A stretch of 64,000 nt of DNA from Membranihabitans marinus (lineage in GTDB: Bacteria > Bacteroidota > Bacteroidia > Chitinophagales > Saprospiraceae), in contig NZ_JAHVHU010000015.1 in the NCBI RefSeq assembly GCF_019802045.1, positions 96,128 through 160,127 of the forward strand. Direction: 5' to 3'. Shown here piece after piece: positions 7,839 to 14,939 of the stretch. A program made the translations under genes and the position numbers. Position 1 is the stretch's first letter, and each line of letters begins with the position of its first letter. Under the pieces are notes generated by a model that ran no database searches, was not told the origin of the DNA, and worked only from the letters and a program-made list of their open reading frames with translations.

Positions 7839-10800
7839 ATGTTCCCTACTTTTATTAATTCAATTCCCCGGTTCTTCCTGGTTCTTTTGACAGGTATGTT
7901 CCTAAGTTGTTCCCAAAATAATTCGAACATTGAGTACATCAAGGGAGCACTTCCTCCCGCAGAAGCCATCTCTACACTGGAATTGCCCCCGGGATTTCAA
8001 ATCGAATTACTGGCGTCAGAACCCTTGATTTCTGATCCCGTCGATATGACCATTGATGAAAATGGCAATATATACGTCGTAGAGATGCATGGCTATCCGC
8101 TGGACAAAAGTGGACAAGGGCGGGTAAAGCTTCTTCGGGATACCAATGGTGATGGAATGATGGATGAGAGTGTGGTATTTGCAGACGGGTTAATCTGGCC
8201 ATTTGGCATTATGCGTTGGAAACAGGGTGTAATTGTGGCGGATGCACCTTATATCTTGTATCTGAAGGATGAAGATCGTGATGGGGTATCCGAATCAAGG
8301 GATACGCTCCTAAGTGGATTTGCATTTTCGAATGCTCAGATGAATGTGGGCGGTCCTATTTTCGGTTTGGACAACTGGATATATTTAACCTCGGAGGCGG
8401 GGGGTACTTATCAGATGTACAAAGAGCTTTTCGGAAAACTGGGAACGGAGATCATTTTTCCAGATGCCCTTGAGGGACAGACTATTTCTGCGCAAGGGAG
8501 TGGCCGAACGGTACGTTTTAAGCCGGACACTCATGAGATGGAACTGACCTCCGGATCCACTCAATTTAGCCGGGCATTTGATCAATGGGGCCGGCATTTA
8601 CTGAGCAATAATTCCAATCATGTCTATCATGAAGTGCTGGCAGCACCTTATCTGAACCGAAATGAAAATTTATTGGTCCCCTATTCCACAAAAACTTTAT
8701 CGGATCACGGTTCACAGGTGTATTCCATTACTTCACGACCACAAAAGCAATTGCTGACTAATGAAGGTGTCTTTACTTCTGCTTGCGGGATCACTGCCTA
8801 TAAAGGCGGTGCTTTCCCGGCACCCTATGATCAAAGTATCACTTTTGTCGCTGAACCGGTTAGCAACATTGTTCATGTGGATCTGCTGAAAAACGATCAA
8901 TCAAGTTTTACGGCAAAACGGATCGGGACACCTACTGAAGAATTTTTGGCATCAACGGACTACTGGTTCCGCCCGGTTAACATGTATGTCGGCCCGGATG
9001 GGGCGTTATATGTTTTGGATTATTACCGACAGATTATCGAGCATCCCGAGTGGATGTCTGAGGAAGCGATAGAATCTGGAGATTTGCTCAATGGTAACGA
9101 CATGGGCCGGATCTACCGAATCACTGGTCCGGGATCGGAAAAAACGGATTGGAATGCTGAATTGCCGTTAGGTGATAAAACTACTGCTGATTTGATACCT
9201 TTTTTAGCCCACTCAAATAGTTGGTGGCGGCTGAATGCACAGCGGTTGATCATTGATCGCGATGACGCATCTGTGGGACCCGAATTGATCAAACTACTTG
9301 ATGAGTCCACAGATTCATTAGGAAGATTGCATGCCTTATGGACGCTGGAGGGACTGGGGCTGATCGATCAGGATATAATAATACAGGGACTAAATGATCC
9401 CACGCCAGGTGTCCGGGAAAATGCTGTTCTAATCGCGGAGCGTCACCTCCAGGAGTATCCGGAGTTGACTTCTATTTTAGCTAAAATGGAAGCTGATCCC
9501 GATCCCAGAGTTCGGTTTCAGTTGCTGTGTACGCTGGGCTATGATGATTCGGACGCATCCAAACAAGCACGATATAATATTTTATTAAAGGACCTGGCGG
9601 ATCCCTGGGTTCAGATTGCCGCTTTATCTGCGGACTCATTCAAATCAACGGACATACTGGAAGAAATGATCAGTAACTATGGAAGTGGAAATAATTCGCA
9701 GTATAACGCTTTGATTTATCGGCTGAGCGAGCTCCTGGTCACAGGAGGGGAGACTAAGGCGATCGGTTCTGTGCTGAGTACTGCTGTTCGTCACATCCAA
9801 ACGGGAAGGCAACAAAGCTGGGAGTCAGCCACGTTAAATGGCCTGTCGAAGGGGCTCAATGCGAAGAAGAAACCCATCCGGGAAATCGATGCCAAAAAAC
9901 CCGAACTGTTGGCTATTTTCCTGAACAATGAAAATGCCTCTATCCGGAAGTCTGCGTTCAATCTAATGCGCTCAGCAGGGATCTCTGATCTTCCAAAAAA
10001 TAATCCGGAACTGGAATCCAAATTGTTAACCAGGATTCATGATAAAGAGTTGCCGGGGGATCGCCGGGCTGATATTGTAGAGTTTTTAAGCCTGACCTAC
10101 CCACATAAAAATCTTGATTTTTTTGAAGCTTTGATTCATCCGGAAGAGGATGTTGCGGTACAATTGGCTGCATTGACTGCTCTGAATACGTTGGACGGGA
10201 TAGAAATGAGTCATTTTGCGATCACGAATTGGGAGAAGCTATCGCCCCAAATCCGGAGTGCCGCGGTACAGGCTCATTTATCCTCTGCTGAACAAGTGAA
10301 ATTATTTTTGGATGCTATCGAAAAGGGGGATATCCAGAAGTCATCGGTTGATTTTTATCGCCGGGTGCGGTTTATGACCTATGCCGATGATGCCATAAAA
10401 AGACGTGCAAGAGCTATATTTAGTCAAAAAGAAGAAGGGGAGATCAATGCAGCGTATAAAGGGGCGCTTGATCTAAAAGGTGACCGCGAAAAGGGAAAGA
10501 AAGTGTTTGAAAAGAGCTGTGCCATTTGTCATCAGGTCGATGGTGAACTGGGTACAGCCATAGGCCCAGACCTCAATACGGTGTATAGCTGGAGTCCGGA
10601 AGGTATCATGTCGCAGGTTCTATTCCCCAATTCATCCGTGACAGTGGGCTACGAATTGTGGGAAATAGAGCTCAACGATGGGGACAGGATTCAGGGCGTT
10701 ATCGCCAATGAATCACCCACAGCGATCACGGTACGGAATGTGGGAATGGATGACCGGGTGGTAAGTCGCACTTCCATCAAATCGTTGAAGTCGATGGATT

Positions 10801-10883
10801 ATTCAATGATGCCGGGCGGATTTGATGAAATCATAGGTGTCGAAGAGATGGCGGATTTGATTGCCTTTTTAAAGGGAAGATAA
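7839..10883 (+). CDS. PVC-type membrane-bound dehydrogenase / HEAT / cytochrome c lipoprotein
   Basis: 1,014 residues with a lipoprotein signal (lipobox ending at C24, 'GMFLSC'). Domain order: an N-terminal six-bladed propeller of the Piru_Ver/sugar-dehydrogenase type ('GFQIELLASEPLISDP', 'DMTIDENGNIYV', 'DTNGDGMMDES', 'PVNMYVGPDGALYVLDYY', residues about 45-430); a HEAT-like helical repeat stretch (about 455-860); and a C-terminal class I haem domain with C894-A-I-C897-H898 and a probable distal Met in 'YSMMPGG'. This architecture (the TIGR02604/TIGR02603 types) is abundant in Planctomycetes and some Bacteroidota. It is thought to oxidise sugars or related alcohols and pass electrons to the respiratory chain. 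Probably anchored in the outer membrane or facing the periplasm. Confidence 0.85.
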   Translation: MFPTFINSIPRFFLVLLTGMFLSCSQNNSNIEYIKGALPPAEAISTLELPPGFQIELLASEPLISDPVDMTIDENGNIYVVEMHGYPLDKSGQGRVKLLRDTNGDGMMDESVVFADGLIWPFGIMRWKQGVIVADAPYILYLKDEDRDGVSESRDTLLSGFAFSNAQMNVGGPIFGLDNWIYLTSEAGGTYQMYKELFGKLGTEIIFPDALEGQTISAQGSGRTVRFKPDTHEMELTSGSTQFSRAFDQWGRHLLSNNSNHVYHEVLAAPYLNRNENLLVPYSTKTLSDHGSQVYSITSRPQKQLLTNEGVFTSACGITAYKGGAFPAPYDQSITFVAEPVSNIVHVDLLKNDQSSFTAKRIGTPTEEFLASTDYWFRPVNMYVGPDGALYVLDYYRQIIEHPEWMSEEAIESGDLLNGNDMGRIYRITGPGSEKTDWNAELPLGDKTTADLIPFLAHSNSWWRLNAQRLIIDRDDASVGPELIKLLDESTDSLGRLHALWTLEGLGLIDQDIIIQGLNDPTPGVRENAVLIAERHLQEYPELTSILAKMEADPDPRVRFQLLCTLGYDDSDASKQARYNILLKDLADPWVQIAALSADSFKSTDILEEMISNYGSGNNSQYNALIYRLSELLVTGGETKAIGSVLSTAVRHIQTGRQQSWESATLNGLSKGLNAKKKPIREIDAKKPELLAIFLNNENASIRKSAFNLMRSAGISDLPKNNPELESKLLTRIHDKELPGDRRADIVEFLSLTYPHKNLDFFEALIHPEEDVAVQLAALTALNTLDGIEMSHFAITNWEKLSPQIRSAAVQAHLSSAEQVKLFLDAIEKGDIQKSSVDFYRRVRFMTYADDAIKRRARAIFSQKEEGEINAAYKGALDLKGDREKGKKVFEKSCAICHQVDGELGTAIGPDLNTVYSWSPEGIMSQVLFPNSSVTVGYELWEIELNDGDRIQGVIANESPTAITVRNVGMDDRVVSRTSIKSLKSMDYSMMPGGFDEIIGVEEMADLIAFLKGR

Positions 10884-10889
10884 ATTAGA

Positions 10890-10897
10890 TATATTTG
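10890..10897 (+). promoter_or_regulatory. Candidate promoter -7 element of PIN module
   Basis: TATATTTG fits the Bacteroidota -7 consensus TAnnTTTG. It lies 42 bases before the antitoxin ATG (10939) and just after the dehydrogenase stop. No well-spaced TTG is present at -33, so support is partial. Confidence 0.35.
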
Positions 10898-10938
10898 ATT
10901 ATATTAGTCAGTCATGGAAATTCATCAAATTATAAATA

Positions 10939-11160
10939 ATGAAAGTTGAACGACAAAAAGACGAAATCGTGGTGAGATTTTCAGCTGGAAAAAACGCCTC
11001 AAAAATCCAATCCATCTTAGATTATCTAAGGTATGAAGAACTAACTTCAAAATCAAAAGCTACCCAAAAGGATTTGGATCTTCTGTTGAAGGAGACGAAA
11101 AGGGGAAGATTCGACAAAATCATAATAGAAATGGGACTTGATGAAAAAGATTATCGTTGA
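10939..11160 (+). CDS. Small antitoxin-like protein of a PIN toxin pair
   Basis: 73 residues (MKVERQKDEIVVRFSAGKN...) with a beta-strand start and a lysine-rich helical remainder ('LDLLLKETKRGRFDKIIIEMGLDEKDYR'). The gene overlaps the downstream PIN-domain gene by 20 bases. This is the normal order for antitoxin then VapC-like toxin. The sequence does not match a classical VapB (AbrB or ribbon-helix-helix) closely enough to name. Its role is inferred from position and size. Confidence 0.6.
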   Translation: MKVERQKDEIVVRFSAGKNASKIQSILDYLRYEELTSKSKATQKDLDLLLKETKRGRFDKIIIEMGLDEKDYR

Positions 11161-11590
11161 TTCCAATATCCTCTTTAGTGCTATTTTAAACGTCAATAGT
11201 AGAATTGGGCAAATGTTAATTAACGGCGATAGGTTTTTTGACTTTTACTCCCCAAAATATGCGAGGACAGAGATTTTTGATCATCAGGATAAGATCAAGG
11301 AAATCGCTGATTTGACAACTGAAGAGTTTCTTGAAACCTATGAATTGATTACGAAAAATGTTACAATTCTAAACCACTCAATTCTTCCTGAAAAGCATTT
11401 AAAAAAAGCCTTTGATTATTGCCATGACATTGATATTGATGACACAATTTTTGTAGGCTTTTCAGAATATTTAAAGACCAAATTATGGACTGGAGATAAA
11501 AAGCTAATCAAGGGATTGCAATCGAAAGGGTTCAAACGAATCATCACTACAGAAGAGCTATATGAAGAGTTTATAAACCTTTTCATGTGA
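11141..11590 (+). CDS. PIN-domain ribonuclease toxin (VapC-like)
   Basis: ATG 11141 was chosen over the TTG at 11138. It gives 149 residues starting MKKIIVDSNILFSAIL, with D7 in the first acidic motif. Further PIN acidic positions are E44 ('RTEIFDH'), D100/D101 ('DIDIDDTIFVG') and D119 ('LWTGDKKLI'). All the residues needed for Mg-dependent RNA cleavage appear present, so the toxin looks active. It overlaps its antitoxin by 20 bases. The pair sits inside the exported catabolic cluster as a likely later insertion. Confidence 0.8.
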   Translation: MKKIIVDSNILFSAILNVNSRIGQMLINGDRFFDFYSPKYARTEIFDHQDKIKEIADLTTEEFLETYELITKNVTILNHSILPEKHLKKAFDYCHDIDIDDTIFVGFSEYLKTKLWTGDKKLIKGLQSKGFKRIITTEELYEEFINLFM

Positions 11591-11603
11591 TAAAAAAATC
11601 AAA

Positions 11604-13409
11604 ATGAACTTAAGATTAATATTTATTTCAGGTATTATGATTTTAACATTAAATCATAACCTCTTGGCACAGAAATCAACTGATCAAAATCTTATTCAAG
11701 TTGGTATTGCTATGGGTGATATTACCCCCTCGACGCCGATCCGGTTGGGCGGATACGGAGCACGGAGTAAGGCGGAAGCTACGACAGCTATGCATACACT
11801 GGAAACAAAGGTTCTGGTGCTGGGTGCAGATCACGAGAAACCAGCTGTGTTTATCACTCTGGATCTGGTGGGATTATCTGATTATATGACCACAAACATC
11901 GTGGAAGGGATCCGAAAGAGCAGAAACATTGATCCTGCGCAGATCGCGATCAGTGCTTCCCATACCCACGGGGCTCCTGAGGTGGGAAATATTATAAATA
12001 TTCTTCAGTACCGGGGGGAGACATTTAGTGATTCATTGCTTTCTCAGGAGCAGCTCAATCACATTGCAAAGTACAATGATCAGATTATAGCTACCGTACT
12101 GGAAACAGTAGAACAGGCTTTTGAGGATCGCCAGCCTTCCATCGTGGCCTGGGGGCAGGGTCAGGCGGGTTTTGCAAAGAACCGGAGAACTGAAGGCGGC
12201 CCGGTTGATCCTGCATTGCCAATGATGAGAATCACTAGTCCGGAAGGGGGCTTACGTGGCGTATTGCTGAACTATGCATGCCATGGAACGACCCTCACCG
12301 GTGCGGTTAATGAGATTCACGGAGACTGGATCAGCGAAGCGAAATCAATTATTGAAACAAGACACCCCGGTGCTTTAGCCATGATAGCCATTGGTTGCGG
12401 CGGAGATGCGAATCCCAATCCCCGGGGCACCATCCAGGATATGAAGACTCATGGAATTGAAATTGCAGACCAAGTGGATCGGTTGCTAAATGCACAGCTG
12501 GATACGCTAACCTCTGTTCCTGAGTGTAAAATGAAACGGATCGATCTGCCTTTTAGCGAGATACCCACCGTGGAGGCCCTGATCGTTGCGGCAAATAAAG
12601 ATCAAACCATAAAAGGATATTATTCCCGGCTGGCATTGGACCGGATTATGAGAGGGAACCCCATACCGGAAACATTGTCTTATCCGATCCAGGTATGGGC
12701 GTTTGACGATGAAATGGCCATGGTGAATCTGGCGGGTGAAGTGGTGGTGGATTATTCCATCCGGTTAAAAAATGAATGGGGTGCGGAGATGCTTTGGGTG
12801 AATGGTTATATGAATGAGGTCCCATGTTACATTGCCTCCGAACGGGTTATTGAGGAAGGCGGGTATGAAGCGGAATCGAGCATGTACTATTACGACAAAC
12901 CTTCGCCTTTCTCGACCGAAGTGGAAGATCTTATCGTCAATGCGGTTGATGACTTGTTACCAGCTCGTTTCAAAGAAAACCGTCCTGAGACCAACCGATT
13001 AAGAAGCGTTTCTCCGGAGCAAGATGGCGCTATATATTTGCATGCATCGGAGGCGGAAAGCATCGGTCCCAATATAAAATACATGCCCGAATGGAAAGCC
13101 TTTGGCTGGTTTAATACGGAGGATGCAGCGAAATGGGAAGTGAATGTAAAGAAGCCCGGGAAGTATAATGTGTATTTGGAATGGTCGGTTGATGATGCCA
13201 GATCCGGCAAAACATTTGAATTTGGAAATAAATCCGATCGGATCACGGGAAAAATAGGAAAATCAGGTTCCTGGTTTACCTTCCGGAAAGAGTTGATCGG
13301 CACGATATCGCTTCGGCCTGGGGTGAATCAATTGGTTTTTAAATCCGGAGATATCCAGGAGAAGGGGGCCATGTTGGACTTAAGGGAGTTGGTTTTGGTT
13401 CCTGAATAA
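11604..13409 (+). CDS. Neutral/alkaline ceramidase-like hydrolase with C-terminal beta domain
   Basis: 601 residues with a Sec signal (MNLRLIFISGIMILTLNHNLLAQ). The neutral-ceramidase N-terminal fold is recognisable: 'GIAMGDITPSTPIRLGGYGAR', 'DLVGLSD', 'SASHTHGAPEVGN' with H120 and H122, and 'NYACHGTTLTG' with H227. These are probable Zn ligands. At the place of the 'GDVSPN' motif that carries the ceramidase nucleophile, this protein has 'GCGGDANPNPRG', without serine. Residues about 465-601 form a separate beta-sandwich, perhaps carbohydrate binding ('FGWFNTEDAAKWEVNVKKPGKY'). It therefore probably acts on something other than ceramide. It ends 21 bases before the convergent dioxygenase gene. 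Confidence 0.75.
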   Translation: MNLRLIFISGIMILTLNHNLLAQKSTDQNLIQVGIAMGDITPSTPIRLGGYGARSKAEATTAMHTLETKVLVLGADHEKPAVFITLDLVGLSDYMTTNIVEGIRKSRNIDPAQIAISASHTHGAPEVGNIINILQYRGETFSDSLLSQEQLNHIAKYNDQIIATVLETVEQAFEDRQPSIVAWGQGQAGFAKNRRTEGGPVDPALPMMRITSPEGGLRGVLLNYACHGTTLTGAVNEIHGDWISEAKSIIETRHPGALAMIAIGCGGDANPNPRGTIQDMKTHGIEIADQVDRLLNAQLDTLTSVPECKMKRIDLPFSEIPTVEALIVAANKDQTIKGYYSRLALDRIMRGNPIPETLSYPIQVWAFDDEMAMVNLAGEVVVDYSIRLKNEWGAEMLWVNGYMNEVPCYIASERVIEEGGYEAESSMYYYDKPSPFSTEVEDLIVNAVDDLLPARFKENRPETNRLRSVSPEQDGAIYLHASEAESIGPNIKYMPEWKAFGWFNTEDAAKWEVNVKKPGKYNVYLEWSVDDARSGKTFEFGNKSDRITGKIGKSGSWFTFRKELIGTISLRPGVNQLVFKSGDIQEKGAMLDLRELVLVPE

Positions 13410-13430
13410 AATCGTATTTAAATAAAGCAC

Positions 13431-14375
13431 TCACCAACGATCCACCCCCAATAGTTTTTTGCCCAGCGCACTCAACGCTGCCCGAGAATACTTTGTTTGT
13501 TCCCATTTCCTGGGGTCCCCCGGGAAGGCATAGCCTTCGGGTGGGATTCTATTTTTCCAGGAGTTTATTCGCCATTCCCGTAACGCGGTGTTTTGTTCAT
13601 CGGCTGGCATCATAGCGATGTATTGGGCGATGCGAACTTTATCTTTTGATTTATTGGGTCGGATGCCATGGGGGAGCAGACTATTGAAAATCAATAAATC
13701 ACCTGCCTCCATGGCTGTTTTTTCGATTTTATCCTCCAGACCGGAGATATCCGGCATAAAGTGATTTCGATCTTCCGGTTGGGTCTTTTTCCATTCTTCA
13801 TAATTCCTATACAGCCAGGGGATGCACTGAAAACCACCCATGTTTTTATCGGTTTGATCGGATAGTGCAAGCACGCCCTGTACGTTCACCGGATTATCTT
13901 CCGGGTCATAATCCCAGTGGATAAATCCTTTACTCGTTTGGCCGGATTGAAGCGGAAGATTGAGGTTGGCGCGGTCGATCGTTACACAAAGTTTCTCCGT
14001 ACCCCAGATGTCCACAAAAGCATTGTATATCCGGCGGGATTGCCGGTTGTTCCACAGCAGTTGATGATGATACAGTTCGACCATGCCGGTACCGACCAGC
14101 TCTTTCATTTGCATTTCAGCTCTTGGCGGGGTATACCAGGTCGAAGGATCTTTCGGATCTTTTTCTTCGAATTCCCATATCAACCGGGCTGTTGCTTCAG
14201 CCTGGTGTCCGGGTATGGCTTTTTTGATGATGACATAGCCCTGGTTTTCCCAAAAATCCCATTGGTTTTCAGTCAGAATACGAAGTGGGGTATTTTGGTC
14301 TCTTTTGTTTAATCCAATGGAACTGCTTTTTGCGGTCGATGGATTGCCTGGTATATCCAAATTGTCTTTGATCAT
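13431..14375 (-). CDS. Phytanoyl-CoA dioxygenase (PhyH)-family Fe(II)/2-oxoglutarate oxygenase
   Basis: 314 residues with no signal peptide, so cytoplasmic. The iron-binding facial triad is visible: H153-x-D155 in 'GFIHWDYDPED' and H236 in 'NSLLPHGIRPN', with R248 ('VRIAQYIAMMPA') likely to bind 2-oxoglutarate. PhyH proteins hydroxylate unactivated carbons of small metabolites or lipids; the substrate here is unknown. The gene is convergent with the ceramidase-like gene and divergent from the first SusC gene, with which it shares a 160-base upstream region. Confidence 0.8.
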   Translation of the reverse strand: MIKDNLDIPGNPSTAKSSSIGLNKRDQNTPLRILTENQWDFWENQGYVIIKKAIPGHQAEATARLIWEFEEKDPKDPSTWYTPPRAEMQMKELVGTGMVELYHHQLLWNNRQSRRIYNAFVDIWGTEKLCVTIDRANLNLPLQSGQTSKGFIHWDYDPEDNPVNVQGVLALSDQTDKNMGGFQCIPWLYRNYEEWKKTQPEDRNHFMPDISGLEDKIEKTAMEAGDLLIFNSLLPHGIRPNKSKDKVRIAQYIAMMPADEQNTALREWRINSWKNRIPPEGYAFPGDPRKWEQTKYSRAALSALGKKLLGVDRW

Positions 14376-14476
14376 GGTTTTGCATTTTAAATGGATAACT
14401 CCCTGTTACAGACAATATAACCATATTCTGGAACCCATTCAACATCTGCTGATAAAACAAAACTGGAAAGAATTAT

Positions 14477-14507
14477 TTGGAAGTTAAAATTTTTAATACT
14501 ATCTTGG
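14477..14507 (+). promoter_or_regulatory. Promoter of susC copy 1
   Basis: TTG at 14477-14479 and TATCTTGG at 14500-14507 are separated by 20 bases, close to the Bacteroidota -33/-7 pattern (TTG, TAnnTTTG). The same pair is conserved ahead of the second SusC gene. Transcription would start near 14513. Confidence 0.5.
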
Positions 14508-14939
14508 TGTACGTTACCGAAAAGATCACTATGATTTAATGCCCGATCTATCGCAAGGTCTTTGTCGGAGAATGCTCTTATTACTAAAATATATGGAAAT
14601 GATAAAGCAAGTATTCCTTAATTTCATTTGGATCTCTCTTTTTTTACTGGTTGCAGTACCGACAGGTTTTTCTTCAGATGTGTTGACGGTGAATACAGGA
14701 GAGGATTTAAGTCAGAACAATTTTGTTGGCGGCGTATCCGGTAAGGTTACCGATGAGGAAGGTGAGCCCTTGATCGGGGTGAATGTCGTGGTACAGGATA
14801 GCAACAACGGTACATCGACTGATTTTGACGGGAATTATATGCTGGAGAATGTGGATGACGACGCTGTTTTGGTGTTTTCCTACGTCGGATACCAGACACA
14901 GGAAGTAGAAGTAGAGGGTCGGTCTGTGATTGATGTCAA
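14477..14939. repeat. SusC leader duplication, copy 1
   Basis: These 463 bases match 22003-22465 with about seven mismatches by eye (offset 7,526). The copy includes the promoter, the 5' untranslated region, the signal peptide and the CarboxypepD_reg-like domain. Identity falls abruptly after the words 'gatgtcaa'. Confidence 0.85.
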
